64,000 bases of DNA, from assembly GCF_004798685.1 (NCBI RefSeq), contig NZ_CP039291.1, positions 1,674,001 to 1,738,000 of the forward strand, read 5' to 3'. The notes under the pieces are model-generated. The model was not told the origin of the DNA. It saw nothing but the letters and a program-made list of their open reading frames with translations, and did no database searches. The DNA comes from Cellulomonas shaoxiangyii. GTDB lineage: Bacteria > Actinomycetota > Actinomycetes > Actinomycetales > Cellulomonadaceae. The position numbers and the translations under genes were made by a program. Positions 1-9,779 of this stretch are shown in pieces; position 1 is the stretch's first letter; the number at the start of each line of letters is the position of its first letter.

Positions 1-1341
1 CTGGAGACCGAGTACGGCGTGACGTGCGCGGCGCAGGACGGGCGCGGGCTGTCCGCGGACGAGGTCGCGCGCTACCTGTTCCGCAAGGTCGTCGCGTGGG
101 GCCGGTCCTCGAACGTGTTCCTGCGCAACGGGTCCCGGCTGTACCTCGACGTCGGCTCGCACCCCGAGTACGCGACGGCCGAGTGCGACGACTGGCGCCA
201 GCTCGTCACGCACGACCGCGCGGGCGAGCGGATCCTCGAGGGCCTGGTCGCCGACGCCCAGCAGCGCCTCGAGCACGAGGGCCTGCCCGGGCGGATCCAC
301 CTGTTCAAGAACAACACCGACTCCGCCGGGAACTCCTACGGCTGCCACGAGAACTACCTCGTCCGCCGGCAGGGCGACTTCGCGCGCCTGTCGGACGTGC
401 TGGTGCCGTTCCTCATCACGCGGCAGATCCTGACCGGCGCCGGCAAGGTGCTGACGACGCCGCGCGGCGCGGTGTACTGCCTCTCGCAGCGGGCCGACCA
501 CATCTGGGAGGCGGTCTCGAGCGCCACGACGCGGTCGCGCCCGATCATCAACACGCGGGACGAGCCGCACGCCGACGCCGAGCACTACCGGCGGCTGCAC
601 GTCATCGTCGGCGACTCGTCGATGGCCGAGACGACCACGATGCTCAAGGTGGCGTCGACCGACCTGCTGCTGCGCCTCGTGGAGGCGGGCGTCCCGATGC
701 GGGACATGGCGCTCGAGAACCCCATCCGCGCGATCCGCGAGATCAGCCACGACATGACGGGCCGCCAGGAGATCACGCTCGCGTCGGGGCGCACGGTGAC
801 CGCGATCGACCTGCAGGAGGAGTACCTGGCCCGCGTCTCGGAGTTCGTCGACGCGGAGGTGGGGCCGTCGCCGGAGACGAAGCAGGTGCTCGACCTGTGG
901 GAGCGCGGGCTGCGCGCGCTGCGCACGGGCGACCTGTCGCTCGTCGAGCGCGAGCTGGACTGGGTCATCAAGTACCGGATGATCGAGCGGTACCGGGCCA
1001 AGCACGGGCTCGAGCTGTCGGACGTGCGCGTGCAGCGCCTCGACCTCGCCTACCACGACATCTCCCGGACCGAGGGGCTCTACAACCTCATGGCCGCGCG
1101 CGGGCTCGTCGAGCGCGTGACGACCGACCTCGACGTGTTCGAGGCGACCGCCGTCCCGCCGCAGACGACGCGTGCGAAGCTGCGCGGCGACTTCGTCCGC
1201 GCGGCGCAGGACGCGCGCCGGGACTACACGGTCGACTGGGTGCACCTCAAGCTCAACGACCAGGCGCAGCGCACGGTCCTGTGCAAGGACCCGTTCCGCA
1301 GCGTCGACGAGCGGGTCGACCGGCTCATCGAGTCGATGTGA
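1..1341 (+). CDS. pafA: Pup--protein ligase PafA (5' end cut off)
   Basis: Ligates the prokaryotic ubiquitin-like protein Pup, through its C-terminal glutamate, to lysines of target proteins, marking them for the actinobacterial proteasome. The frame is open from base 1 and opens with LETEYGVT, matching the family start (M-G-I-E-T-E-F-G in mycobacteria), so only about seven residues lie outside the window. The glutamate of the ETEYG motif is a nucleotide/Mg site residue. Further family blocks are [59 protein letters not shown] and the C-terminal [16 protein letters not shown]. 446 residues are visible, about full family length. The usual pafBC regulators do not follow; an FKBP lipoprotein and hisF do. 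Confidence 0.97.
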   Translation: METEYGVTCAAQDGRGLSADEVARYLFRKVVAWGRSSNVFLRNGSRLYLDVGSHPEYATAECDDWRQLVTHDRAGERILEGLVADAQQRLEHEGLPGRIHLFKNNTDSAGNSYGCHENYLVRRQGDFARLSDVLVPFLITRQILTGAGKVLTTPRGAVYCLSQRADHIWEAVSSATTRSRPIINTRDEPHADAEHYRRLHVIVGDSSMAETTTMLKVASTDLLLRLVEAGVPMRDMALENPIRAIREISHDMTGRQEITLASGRTVTAIDLQEEYLARVSEFVDAEVGPSPETKQVLDLWERGLRALRTGDLSLVERELDWVIKYRMIERYRAKHGLELSDVRVQRLDLAYHDISRTEGLYNLMAARGLVERVTTDLDVFEATAVPPQTTRAKLRGDFVRAAQDARRDYTVDWVHLKLNDQAQRTVLCKDPFRSVDERVDRLIESM

Positions 1342-1399
1342 CGGCCCCGGCGTGACCGGTCGCCGTCGCACGGGCGCCCGGCGGCGCACGACCGGCACG

Positions 1400-1405
1400 T
1401 AAAGT
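1400..1405 (+). promoter_or_regulatory. -10 box (TAAAGT) before FKBP lipoprotein gene
   Basis: TAAAGT fits the actinobacterial TANNNT -10 pattern and lies 83 bases before the GTG start of the next gene, in the only gap before it. No convincing -35 is visible. Confidence 0.45.
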
Positions 1406-1488
1406 GAGGCCCCGGCACGCCCCCTGCCGGGGTCGCGCCGCCGCGACGCGCCCTGGCGCCGCGGCCCGTGCGGCGAGAGGAACACGAC

Positions 1489-2370
1489 GTGGCGCGAGTG
1501 GCGCGTGCACGCCGGGTGGCGGTGCTGGCCGTCCTGGCGCTCCTGCTGGCGGCGTGCACCGGCGCACCCACCGCGGCGGACCCGGAGGTCACCGTGACCG
1601 GCGGCCCGGGAGGTTCGCCGACCGTCACGTACCTGACCCCGCTCACGGTCGACTCGACGTACCGCGAGACGGTGTGGCCGGGCACGGGTGCGGCACTCGT
1701 CGAGGGTGGGCCCGTGCTCATCGACTTCTGGCTCGAGAACGCCACCGACGCCAGCCTCGTCAAGGAGAGCTACACCACGAGCCCCACCCCCCGCCTGCTC
1801 ACGGAGGAGGACCTCGGCACGGACCTGTACGAGACCCTGCGCGGGCAGCAGGTCGGGGCGCGCCTGCTGCAGGTCGCTCCCGGCGGGCAGGGCGCCGACT
1901 ACCCGACGGTGACCGTGCTGGACGTCCTGCCGACGCGCGCGGTGGGGGAGCCGGTCGCGCCCGACCCGGCGCTGCCCGCCGTGACCGTCGCCGCGGACGG
2001 GTCGTCCACGCTGACGCCGACCGGGACGCCGCCACCGGCCGACCTGGTCGTGCAGCCGCTCGTGCGGGGGACGGGTCCGCAGGTCGCGCCGGGCGACGTG
2101 ATCACGGTGCAGTACAGCGGCTTCGCGTGGGAGAGCGGTGAGCTCTTCGACGCCTCGTGGGCGCGCGGTCTGCCGGTGTCCTTCCTGCTCTCCGACGTGC
2201 AGGCGTGGGCGGAGGGGCTGGTCGACCAGCCCGCCGGCAGCCAGGTGATGCTGGTCGTGCCACCGAGCTACCCGCTGGGCGTCACGGACGCCGAGGACCT
2301 CGCGGGGCAGACGGTGGTCTTCGTCATCGACATCCTCGCCACCGGCAACGCGGCGGAGGCGGCGCGATGA
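1489..2370 (+). CDS. FKBP-type peptidyl-prolyl isomerase lipoprotein
   Basis: Predicted extracytoplasmic proline isomerase/chaperone anchored in the membrane by a lipid. The N-terminus has an arginine-rich start, a hydrophobic run and a lipobox LLAAC with the lipidated cysteine at about residue 23, then a low-complexity linker. The C-terminal third (about residues 180-285) is an FKBP domain with [19 protein letters not shown] and a flap ending [12 protein letters not shown]. The middle (about 45-140) looks like a second, degenerate FKBP fold. I chose GTG 1489 because GAGAGG lies 8-9 bases upstream; an in-frame GTG at 1468 is the alternative. 293 aa. FKBP genes commonly follow pafA in actinobacteria. 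Its TGA overlaps the hisF ATG. Confidence 0.88.
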   Translation: MARVARARRVAVLAVLALLLAACTGAPTAADPEVTVTGGPGGSPTVTYLTPLTVDSTYRETVWPGTGAALVEGGPVLIDFWLENATDASLVKESYTTSPTPRLLTEEDLGTDLYETLRGQQVGARLLQVAPGGQGADYPTVTVLDVLPTRAVGEPVAPDPALPAVTVAADGSSTLTPTGTPPPADLVVQPLVRGTGPQVAPGDVITVQYSGFAWESGELFDASWARGLPVSFLLSDVQAWAEGLVDQPAGSQVMLVVPPSYPLGVTDAEDLAGQTVVFVIDILATGNAAEAAR

Positions 2371-3137
2371 GCCTCGCCCTGCGGGTGATCCCGTGCCTCG
2401 ACGTGGACGCGGGGCGCGTCGTCAAGGGCGTGAACTTCGCCAACCTGCGCGACGCCGGCGACCCCGTCGAGCTCGCGCGGCGCTACGACGCCGAGGGCGC
2501 CGACGAGGTCACGTTCCTCGACGTGTCGGCGTCGTCGTCGGACCGCGAGACGACGTACGACGTGGTGCGCCGTACCGCCGAGGAGGTCTTCGTCCCCCTG
2601 ACCGTGGGCGGCGGCGTGCGGTCGGCCGACGACGTCGACCGGCTGCTGCGGGCCGGCGCCGACAAGGTCGGCGTCAACACGGCCGCGATCGCGCGCCCGG
2701 AGCTCATCACCGAGATCGCGGACCGCTTCGGCTCGCAGGTGCTCGTGCTCTCGGTCGACGCGCGCCGGGTGACGGGCGACGCCCGCACCGCCTCGGGCTA
2801 CGAGGTCACGACCCACGGCGGGCGTCGCGGCACGGGTCTGGACGCGGTCGACTGGGCGCGGCGGGCGGTCGAGCTGGGCGTCGGCGAGGTGCTGCTGAAC
2901 TCGATGGACGCGGACGGCACGACCGCGGGCTTCGACCTGGAGATGATCCGCGACGTGCGCGCCGTCGTCCGCGTGCCGCTGATCGCCTCGGGCGGGGCCG
3001 GCACCGTCGAGCACTTCGTCGACGTGGCCCGCACGGGCGTGGACGCCGTGCTCGCGGCGAGCGTGTTCCACTTCGGCGCGCTCACGGTGGGGCAGGTCAA
3101 GGACGCGCTGCGCGCCGCGGGCGTCGAGGTGCGCTGA
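2367..3137 (+). CDS. hisF: Imidazole glycerol phosphate synthase cyclase subunit HisF
   Basis: Cyclase half of IGP synthase. It uses ammonia from the HisH glutaminase to convert PRFAR into IGP and AICAR, the fifth step of histidine synthesis. A (beta/alpha)8 barrel of 256 aa, normal length. The catalytic aspartates sit in [15 protein letters not shown] (near residue 11) and LSVDARR (near residue 130); the phosphate-binding loops are TVGGGVR and ASGGAG. ATG overlaps the stop of the FKBP gene (ATGA), suggesting translational coupling. HisH and HisA/PriA are not in this window, so the enzyme's partner is encoded elsewhere. Confidence 0.97.
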   Translation: MSLALRVIPCLDVDAGRVVKGVNFANLRDAGDPVELARRYDAEGADEVTFLDVSASSSDRETTYDVVRRTAEEVFVPLTVGGGVRSADDVDRLLRAGADKVGVNTAAIARPELITEIADRFGSQVLVLSVDARRVTGDARTASGYEVTTHGGRRGTGLDAVDWARRAVELGVGEVLLNSMDADGTTAGFDLEMIRDVRAVVRVPLIASGGAGTVEHFVDVARTGVDAVLAASVFHFGALTVGQVKDALRAAGVEVR

Positions 3138-3161
3138 CCCGCGCGACGGGAGCGGAACCGA

Positions 3162-3809
3162 TCAGGGCCCGCTGAGCAGCTCGCGGACGGCGGCGACGTC
3201 GGCCGGGGCGCCCTCGAGGGCCACGTCGGCCGCCTGGAGGCGGCCTGACACGGCGAGGACGAGCTCGCCGACGTCGCCGCGCAGGACGACCGTGCCGTGG
3301 CCGGCACGCGGGCGGTGCACGGCCGAGCGCAGGTCGTCCGACCGTACGAGCACCACGCCGGGGCCGAGCCGGCGCAGCCGCACCGGCGCCATGCGCACGA
3401 GCTGGCGCCACAGGAGCTCGCGCAGGCCCTCGGGCAGGGCGCGCGGCTCGGCGTGGCCGGCGCCGCGACGCAGGTCCTCGGTGTGGATGAAGTACTCCGA
3501 GGCGTTGACGGCGTCACCGGCCCACGCGAGCGGGCTCCACCGGCGCGGCGGCGTCGCGAAGGCGTCGACGAGGCGGAGGTACTCCGTCGGCCCGTCGACG
3601 GACGCGGCCAGCCGCTGCGTCGCGGCCTCGGGCCCCTGCGTCGCCGCCGTGCGGACGGCGCCCGCCCCGGCGCGCGGGGCCTTCTCCCGCAGCACGAGGT
3701 GCGCGGCGAGGTGGCGCGCCTGCCACCCGTCGCACAGCGTCGGTGCGTCGAAGGCGGTCCCCCGGAGGGTGTCGGCCAGCCATGCGCGCTCGGTCTCGTG
3801 CCAGGTCAT
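3162..3809 (-). CDS. TIGR03085 family DinB/MDMPI-like metal-binding protein
   Basis: Member of the actinobacterial group related to mycothiol-dependent maleylpyruvate isomerase, with a DinB-like four-helix N-terminal domain that binds metal. The start MTWHETERAWLADTL and the block PTLCDGWQARHLAAHLVLRE are typical of TIGR03085; the later block NASEYFIHTEDLRR also fits. 215 aa. Substrate unknown. ATG 3809 lies seven bases after a CACGAT -10 on the minus strand, pointing to a leaderless mRNA. The start region faces the ABC exporter operon. The longer reading frame upstream (to 3923) is rejected because it would run through that promoter region. Confidence 0.85.
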   Translation of the reverse strand: MTWHETERAWLADTLRGTAFDAPTLCDGWQARHLAAHLVLREKAPRAGAGAVRTAATQGPEAATQRLAASVDGPTEYLRLVDAFATPPRRWSPLAWAGDAVNASEYFIHTEDLRRGAGHAEPRALPEGLRELLWRQLVRMAPVRLRRLGPGVVLVRSDDLRSAVHRPRAGHGTVVLRGDVGELVLAVSGRLQAADVALEGAPADVAAVRELLSGP

Positions 3810-3816
3810 GCCACGG

Positions 3817-3822
3817 ATCGTG
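3817..3822 (-). promoter_or_regulatory. -10 box (CACGAT) of the TIGR03085 gene, leaderless type
   Basis: On the minus strand CACGAT is followed by seven bases and then the ATG at 3809, the geometry expected for a transcript that starts at its own start codon. Confidence 0.5.
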
Positions 3823-3861
3823 CCACGCGCGAGCCTCCCGGGCCCGGCGCCCCGCACATGA

Positions 3862-3867
3862 GAGGAT
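3862..3867 (+). promoter_or_regulatory. -10 box (GAGGAT) of the ABC exporter operon
   Basis: GAGGAT lies about 38 bases before GTG 3905, leaving room for a short leader that holds the ribosome binding site AGGAG at 3888-3892. It is back to back with the minus-strand promoter at 3817-3822. Confidence 0.4.
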
Positions 3868-3904
3868 CGTGGCAATCCCTTTCCCGCAGGAGTGTGAATC
3901 CGTC

Positions 3905-5845
3905 GTGCCCACGCGCGCCCCATCGACCCCAGCAGCGCTGCAGGGGTCGGCCACCAGGCGATCAGCCGCCCTGATCTGGCGCGGCGTGCGGTCGCAGCCC
4001 CGTACCTACCTGCTCGCGGTCGCCACGTCGGCCGTCTTCGGTGCTGCCACCGTCGCCGTCAGCCGCGTCCTCGCCTGGGCGACGGACGCGGTCGTCGTCC
4101 CGGCGATCGAGGGGTCGGCGCAGGCCCAGGGCCGCATCTGGGTCGCCGGCGTCGCGCTGGTGATCGTCGCGCTGACCCTCGCGGTCGCGGTGGTGTTCCG
4201 CCGGATGTTCGCCGGCATCGGCATCGCCGACATCCAGGCGGACCACCGCCGTGCGGTCACCCGGCAGTACCTGCGGCTGCCCATGACGTGGCACCGGCGC
4301 CACCCGACGGGCCAGCTGCTGTCCAACGCGGGCTCGGACGTCGAGGCCGCCACCGGCGTGTTCAACCCGCTGCCGTTCGCGCTCGGCGTGGTGGTGATGA
4401 TCGGCGTGGCGGCGGCCGCGCTGCTGCGCACCGACGTCTGGCTCGCGGTCGCCGCGCTCGTGGTGCTGCCCCTGGCGGTGGTCGCGAACCTCGTCTTCCA
4501 GCGCCGGATGACGCCCGCCATCACGCGCGCGCAGCAGCTGCGCGCCGAGGTCGCCGACATCGCGCACGAGAGCTTCGAGGCCGCCGCGCTGGTCAAGTCG
4601 CTCGGCACCGAGGACCGCGAGGAGGCCCGGTTCGCGGACCGCGCGCGGGCACTGCGGGACGCGAACGTGCGCGTCGGCGTCGTCCGAGCCGTGTTCGACC
4701 CCGTCATCGACCTGCTGCCGAACATCGGCACGCTCCTCGTCCTGCTGGTCGGGACGCAGCGCGTCGCGGCGGGCGCCATCGGGACGGGTGACGTCGTGGG
4801 CGCCGCCTACCTGCTCACCCTGCTCGCGGTGCCGGTGCGTGCGTTCGGCTGGGTGCTCGGCGAGCTGCCGCGTGGGCTCGTCGGGCACGACCGCATCGCC
4901 CGCGTCCTCGACGCGCAGGGCATCGCGGTCGACGGGGGCGCGCCGCTGCCCCGCACGGCGGGCGGCGCGCAGGTCCGCCTGCGCGGCGTCACGCTGCGGG
5001 TGCCGACGGTCGACGGGGAGACGGAGCTCCTGCACGGCGTCGACCTGGAGGTGGCCTCCGGCCGCACGCTGGCGGTGGTGGGGGCGACGGGGGCCGGCAA
5101 GACGACGCTCGTGAGCCTCGTCCCCCGGCTCGCCGACCCGTCGGCGGGCGTGGTGGAGGTGGACGGCCGCGACGTGCGCACCCTGGCGCCCGCCGACCTC
5201 GCCGAGCAGGTGGCGTTCGTCAGCCAGTCGACGTTCGTCTTCGAGGACACCGTCCGGGGCAACGTCACGCTCGCCGACGCCGACGACCCCGACGCCCCGT
5301 CGGACGACGCGGTGTGGCAGGCGCTGCGCACCGCGCGCGTCGACGACGTCGTGCGCGCGCTGCCCGGCGGCCTGGACGCGCCCCTGGGGGAGCGCGGCGC
5401 CAACCTGTCGGGCGGGCAGCGTCAGCGGCTCGCGCTCGCGCGGGCGCTCGTGCGCCGGCCGCGGGTCCTGGTCCTCGACGACGCGACGTCGGCGGTCGAC
5501 CCGCGCGTGGAGCGCGACATCCTCACGGGTCTGCGGGCCGACGGCGACGCCGCGGTGCCGACGGTCCTGCTGGTCGCGTACCGGATGTCCTCGGTGCTGC
5601 TCGCCGACGAGGTGCTCCACCTCGACGCGGGCCGGGTCGTCGACCGGGGCACCCACGACGAGCTGCTCGCGCGGGACCCGGGGTACGCGGCGCTCGCGAC
5701 GGCGTACCAGCAGGAGTCGGTCCGGCGGGAGCGGGAGCGCGCCGACGCGCGCGCCGTCGAGGAGGACGGCGCTGCGCCGGACGCCATCGAGGTGGCACAG
5801 GACGACGACGCGCGGGACGTGCGCACCGGGGGAGGACGACGATGA
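3905..5845 (+). CDS. ABC exporter half-transporter, subunit with degenerate ATP site
   Basis: First subunit of a two-gene ABC exporter. Six membrane segments occupy roughly residues 30-320, then an ATPase domain with Walker A VVGATGAGKTT, signature [15 protein letters not shown] and Walker B VLVLDDATSAVD. The catalytic glutamate after Walker B is aspartate, and the switch histidine is tyrosine (VAYRMSS instead of AHR). In heterodimeric exporters such as TM287/288 this marks the subunit that contributes a non-hydrolysing site while donating a canonical signature to its partner. GTG 3905 has AGGAG 12 bases upstream; 646 aa. Its stop overlaps the start of the second subunit (ATGA). Substrate unknown; drugs, lipids or peptides are all possible. 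Confidence 0.9.
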   Translation: MPTRAPSTPAALQGSATRRSAALIWRGVRSQPRTYLLAVATSAVFGAATVAVSRVLAWATDAVVVPAIEGSAQAQGRIWVAGVALVIVALTLAVAVVFRRMFAGIGIADIQADHRRAVTRQYLRLPMTWHRRHPTGQLLSNAGSDVEAATGVFNPLPFALGVVVMIGVAAAALLRTDVWLAVAALVVLPLAVVANLVFQRRMTPAITRAQQLRAEVADIAHESFEAAALVKSLGTEDREEARFADRARALRDANVRVGVVRAVFDPVIDLLPNIGTLLVLLVGTQRVAAGAIGTGDVVGAAYLLTLLAVPVRAFGWVLGELPRGLVGHDRIARVLDAQGIAVDGGAPLPRTAGGAQVRLRGVTLRVPTVDGETELLHGVDLEVASGRTLAVVGATGAGKTTLVSLVPRLADPSAGVVEVDGRDVRTLAPADLAEQVAFVSQSTFVFEDTVRGNVTLADADDPDAPSDDAVWQALRTARVDDVVRALPGGLDAPLGERGANLSGGQRQRLALARALVRRPRVLVLDDATSAVDPRVERDILTGLRADGDAAVPTVLLVAYRMSSVLLADEVLHLDAGRVVDRGTHDELLARDPGYAALATAYQQESVRRERERADARAVEEDGAAPDAIEVAQDDDARDVRTGGGRR

Positions 5846-7674
5846 GCGGAACCGCCGCCGACGGGGGCGTGCGCGCCGACGCCCGCATGGCACCCGCGAG
5901 CACGCTGGGCGTCCTCGCGACGCTGCGCCGCGGGGTGCAGGTGTCGCCCGAGATCCTGCAGGGGCTGGTCGGCACGCTCGGGCTGGCGGTGCTCGCGGCC
6001 GTCGCGCGCGTGCTCGTGCCGCTCGCCGTGCAGCAGACCGTCGACACGGGCATCCTCGCGCCCGGTGGCGCCGACGTGCCGCGGGTCGCCGCGCTCGTCG
6101 GGCTCGCCGCCGCGGGGCTCCTCGTCGGCGCCGCGTGCTCGGCGGGCGTCAACGTGCGCCTGTTCCGGGCGAGCGAGAGCGGGCTGCTGACGCTGCGCAC
6201 CCGCGCGTTCCGGCACGTCCACGACCTGTCGGTGCTGACGCAGGGCAGCGAGCGGCGCGGGTCGCTGGTGTCCCGGGTGACGTCCGACGTCGACACCATC
6301 TCCATGTTCGTGCAGTGGGGCGGCATCATGCTGCTCGTCTCGCTGCTGCAGATCCTCGTGGCGACCGCGCTCATGGCGGTGTACTCCTGGCAGCTCACGG
6401 TCCTGGTGTGGCTGTGCTTCGTGCCGCTGCTGATCGTGCTCCCGCGGATGCAGAAGGGCGTCAACGCCCGCTACGGGAACGTGCGCGAGCGGTACGGCGC
6501 GATGCTCGGCGCCGTCTCCGAGGCCGTCGTGGGCGCCGAGACCATCCGCGCGTACGGCGTCGCGGCACGCACCCAGCGCAGGATCGACGCGGCGGTGCGG
6601 GCGACGCGCGACGCCATGGTGCGGGCGCAGAACCTCGTCGCCGTGGTCTTCTCGTCCGGCGTGCTGGTCGCGAACCTCGCGCTGGCCGCCGTCGTCGCCG
6701 TGGGCACGTGGCTCGGGGTGCTCGGGGACATCAGCGTGGGCCGCGTGCTGGCGTTCCTGTTCCTCGTGCAGCTGTTCACCGGACCCGTGCAGATGGCCAC
6801 CGAGATCCTCAACGAGCTGCAGAACGCGGTCGCCGGGTGGCGGCGCGTCCTCGGCGTGCTCGAGACGCCCGTGGACGTCGCCGACCCGGGCGACTCCGGC
6901 CGGCCCAGCCCGCGTGGCCCGGCGACCCTGACGTTCGACGACGTCGGCTACGCGTACCCCGACGGGCCGCCCGTCCTGCGCGACGTCACCCTCGACGTCC
7001 CCGCCGGCACGTCGGTCGCCGTGGTGGGGGCCACCGGGTCGGGCAAGACGACCCTCGCCAAGCTCGTCGCCCGGTTCATGGACCCGACGACCGGGGCGGT
7101 CCGCCTCGACGGCGTCGACCTGCGGGACGTGCGCGGCGCGGACCTGCGCCGGCGCGTCGTGCTGGTCCCCCAGGAGGGCTTCCTCTTCGACGGCACGCTG
7201 GCCGAGAACATCGCGTACGGCCTGCGGGACGAGGACGTCGACGGCGACCCGGTGGCGGACCCCCGCGTGCGCGGCGCCGTCGAGGACCTCGGCCTGCACC
7301 CCTGGGTCGACGAGCTGCCGCAGGGCCTCGCGACACCCGTCGGGCAGCGGGGCGAGATGCTGTCGGCGGGGGAGCGTCAGCTCGTCGCGCTCGCCCGCGC
7401 CCGCCTCGCGGACGGCGACCTGCTGCTGCTCGACGAGGCGACGTCCGCGGTCGACCCGGTCGCGGAGGTGCGGATCGCGCGCGCGCTGCGTGAGCTCGCC
7501 CGCGGTCGCACGACGCTGACGATCGCCCACCGGCTCTCGACCGCGGAGGCCGCCGACCTCGTCGTCGTGGTGCACGCGGGCGAGGTCGTCGAGGTGGGGG
7601 AGCACGCGGAGCTCGTCGCGCGGGGCGGGCACTACGCGTCCATGCACGCCGCCTGGGTGGCGCAGACGCGCTGA
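5842..7674 (+). CDS. ABC exporter half-transporter, subunit with canonical ATP site
   Basis: Second subunit of the exporter, 610 aa, with membrane segments over about residues 35-320 and an ATPase domain with Walker A VVGATGSGKTT, Q-loop VLVPQEGFLFDG, Walker B LLLLDEATSAVD (glutamate present) and switch histidine in LTIAHRLST. Its signature is LSAGERQLVALARA, so the LSGGQ consensus is altered. Together with the first subunit this gives one competent ATP site (these Walker motifs plus the partner's LSGGQ) and one degenerate site. Translationally coupled to the first gene by ATGA. A gap of about 90 bases follows before hisI, which has its own promoter. Confidence 0.92.
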   Translation: MSGTAADGGVRADARMAPASTLGVLATLRRGVQVSPEILQGLVGTLGLAVLAAVARVLVPLAVQQTVDTGILAPGGADVPRVAALVGLAAAGLLVGAACSAGVNVRLFRASESGLLTLRTRAFRHVHDLSVLTQGSERRGSLVSRVTSDVDTISMFVQWGGIMLLVSLLQILVATALMAVYSWQLTVLVWLCFVPLLIVLPRMQKGVNARYGNVRERYGAMLGAVSEAVVGAETIRAYGVAARTQRRIDAAVRATRDAMVRAQNLVAVVFSSGVLVANLALAAVVAVGTWLGVLGDISVGRVLAFLFLVQLFTGPVQMATEILNELQNAVAGWRRVLGVLETPVDVADPGDSGRPSPRGPATLTFDDVGYAYPDGPPVLRDVTLDVPAGTSVAVVGATGSGKTTLAKLVARFMDPTTGAVRLDGVDLRDVRGADLRRRVVLVPQEGFLFDGTLAENIAYGLRDEDVDGDPVADPRVRGAVEDLGLHPWVDELPQGLATPVGQRGEMLSAGERQLVALARARLADGDLLLLDEATSAVDPVAEVRIARALRELARGRTTLTIAHRLSTAEAADLVVVVHAGEVVEVGEHAELVARGGHYASMHAAWVAQTR

Positions 7675-7749
7675 GCGGCAGCGGCCCGCACGGCCGCCGG
7701 CGTGACGCGGTCGCCGCGGACCGCGGGCGGGCGGCGGCCCGCCGCGTGG

Positions 7750-7755
7750 CAGGAT
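7750..7755 (+). promoter_or_regulatory. -10 box (CAGGAT) of hisI-trpE, leaderless type
   Basis: CAGGAT, six bases (CGTCCG), then GTG 7762. This spacing predicts a leaderless mRNA driving hisI and the downstream trp genes. Confidence 0.5.
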
Positions 7756-7761
7756 CGTCCG

Positions 7762-8205
7762 GTGCCCGTCGACGCCACCCCGTCAGCCCCCGGCCCGCGC
7801 TCCGGCGCCCTGGACCCTGCCGTCGCCACGCGCCTGCGCCGCGACGCCGCCGGTCTGGTCGCGGCGATCGTGCAGCAGCACGACACGCGTGAGGTGCTGA
7901 TGCTCGGCTGGATGGACGACGAGGCGCTGCACCGGACCCTCACCACGGGGCGCGTGACCTTCTGGAGCCGCTCGCGCCAGGAGTACTGGCGCAAGGGCGA
8001 CACGTCGGGGCACGTGCAGCACGTGCGCTCGGTCGACCTCGACTGCGACGGCGACGCCGTGCTGGTGACCGTCGACCAGGTCGGCGCGGCATGCCACACC
8101 GGCGCGCGCACCTGCTTCGAGGCGGGCGGTCCGCTGCCCGTCACGCTGCCGCCGGACCCCGCCGGCGCCACGCCGTCCGACCTCGCCGAAGGAGACGTCC
8201 CGTGA
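7762..8205 (+). CDS. hisI: Phosphoribosyl-AMP cyclohydrolase HisI
   Basis: Opens the adenine ring of phosphoribosyl-AMP in the third step of histidine synthesis. 147 aa with the family blocks [31 protein letters not shown] and the zinc-ligand cysteines in [13 protein letters not shown] and RTCFE. GTG 7762 was chosen because a -10 box sits directly upstream and the HisI fold begins soon after; the in-frame ATG 20 codons upstream has no visible ribosome binding site. The stop overlaps the trpE GTG. This is a single-domain HisI with no HisE (PRA-PH) part, as usual in actinobacteria. Confidence 0.95.
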   Translation: MPVDATPSAPGPRSGALDPAVATRLRRDAAGLVAAIVQQHDTREVLMLGWMDDEALHRTLTTGRVTFWSRSRQEYWRKGDTSGHVQHVRSVDLDCDGDAVLVTVDQVGAACHTGARTCFEAGGPLPVTLPPDPAGATPSDLAEGDVP

Positions 8206-9779
8206 CCCAGCCGTCCGCCCCCGCCGCGCTCCGCGCGACCGCCGCGGACCTGCCCTGGGGCGGGACCTGGCCGTCGCTCGAGGAGTTCCGGGAGCTGGCG
8301 CCGACGCGTCGCGTCGTCCCCGTCGTGCGTCGCCTGCTCGCGGACGACGTGACGCCGGTGGGCCTGTACCGCACCCTGGCGGCCGGCCGGCCCGGCACGT
8401 TCGTGCTCGAGTCGGCGGAGTCCGACGGCTCGTGGGGCCGCTGGTCCTTCGTGGGCGTGCGGTCGCGTGCGACGCTCTCCGTCCGCGACGGGCGCGCCGA
8501 GTGGACGGGCGACGTGCCGGTCGGCGTGCCGACCGACGGGCCGGTGCTCGACGTCCTGGGCCGCACGCTCGACGTGCTGCGCAGCCCGGCGGTCGAGGGG
8601 CTTCCCCCGCTGACCGGCGGCCTCGTCGGGGTGCTCGGGTGGGACGTGGTGCGCCAGTGGGAGCCGACGCTGCCCGCGCAGGCGCCCGACGAGCTGGGCG
8701 TGCCGGACGTGACGCTCCTGCTCGCGAGCGACCTCGCGGCCGTGGACCACGTCGACGGCTCGGTGTGGCTGGTGGCGAACGCGATCAACTTCGACGCGAC
8801 GGACGAGCGCGTCGACGAGGCGCACGCCGACGCGGTGGCGCGTCTCGACGCGATGCAGGCGACCCTGCGCCGGCCCGCTCCGCCCGCGACGTCGGTCCTC
8901 GACGACTCCGCCGACGAGCCCGAGCTCGAGTTCCGGAGCACGCGCGCGGAGTTCGAGGACGCGGTGCGCCGGGGGCAGGAGGCGATCCGGGACGGCGACG
9001 TGTTCCAGGTCGTCCTGTCCCAGCGCCTCGACCTGGACTGCCCGGCGGAGCCGGTCGACGTGTACCGCGTGCTGCGCACGATCAACCCCAGCCCGTACAT
9101 GTACCTGCTCGCGCTGCAGGACGCCGACGGCCGCGACTTCGCCGTCGTGGGCTCGAGCCCCGAGACGCTGGTCAAGGTGACCGACGGGCACGTCGTGACG
9201 TTCCCCATCGCCGGCTCCCGCCCGCGCGGGTCCACGCCCGAGGAGGACCGCGCGCTGCAGGACGAGGTGCTCGCGGACCCCAAGGAGCGCGCCGAGCACA
9301 TCATGCTCGTCGACCTGTCGCGCAACGACCTGGTCAAGGTCTGCGAGCCGACGAGCGTGGAGGTCGTCGACTTCATGGCGGTCAAGCGCTTCTCGCACAT
9401 CATGCACATCTGCTCGACGGTCGTCGGACGCCTGCGGGACGGCGCGACGGCCCTCCAGACGCTGGTCGCGACGTTCCCGGCCGGCACGCTGTCGGGGGCG
9501 CCGAAGCCGCGGGCGATCGCGCTCATCGACGAGATCGAGCCCGCCCGGCGCGGCGTCTACGGCGGCACGGTGGGGTACTTCGACTTCACCGGGGACATGG
9601 ACATGGCGATCGCCATCCGCACCGCCCTGATCCGCGACGGCCGCGCGAGCGTCCAGGCGGGCGGCGGGATCGTCGCCGACTCCGTGCCCGCCCTCGAGTA
9701 CGAGGAGTCGCGCAACAAGGCCGCCGCCGCCGTCCGGGCGGTGCAGGTGGCCGCACGGCTGCGGCGCGACGCGCCGTGA
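8202..9779 (+). CDS. trpE: Anthranilate synthase component I TrpE
   Basis: Converts chorismate to anthranilate, the committed step to tryptophan, using ammonia from a TrpG subunit that is not in this window. 525 aa. The N-terminal domain holds the feedback-site region around [18 protein letters not shown]. The chorismate-binding domain shows [50 protein letters not shown] and the AGGGIVADS end block. GTG 8202 overlaps the hisI stop (GTGA) behind GAAGGAGA. The presence of both the NPSPYMYLL and VLES regions suggests normal tryptophan feedback inhibition. No Trp-rich leader peptide precedes it, because hisI abuts it. Confidence 0.97.
   Translation: MTQPSAPAALRATAADLPWGGTWPSLEEFRELAPTRRVVPVVRRLLADDVTPVGLYRTLAAGRPGTFVLESAESDGSWGRWSFVGVRSRATLSVRDGRAEWTGDVPVGVPTDGPVLDVLGRTLDVLRSPAVEGLPPLTGGLVGVLGWDVVRQWEPTLPAQAPDELGVPDVTLLLASDLAAVDHVDGSVWLVANAINFDATDERVDEAHADAVARLDAMQATLRRPAPPATSVLDDSADEPELEFRSTRAEFEDAVRRGQEAIRDGDVFQVVLSQRLDLDCPAEPVDVYRVLRTINPSPYMYLLALQDADGRDFAVVGSSPETLVKVTDGHVVTFPIAGSRPRGSTPEEDRALQDEVLADPKERAEHIMLVDLSRNDLVKVCEPTSVEVVDFMAVKRFSHIMHICSTVVGRLRDGATALQTLVATFPAGTLSGAPKPRAIALIDEIEPARRGVYGGTVGYFDFTGDMDMAIAIRTALIRDGRASVQAGGGIVADSVPALEYEESRNKAAAAVRAVQVAARLRRDAP

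Noticed and set aside
3743..3904. Longer first ABC exporter subunit starting at 3743
   Set aside because: The added stretch is antisense to the TIGR03085 gene and its promoter, and is Arg-rich shadow sequence.
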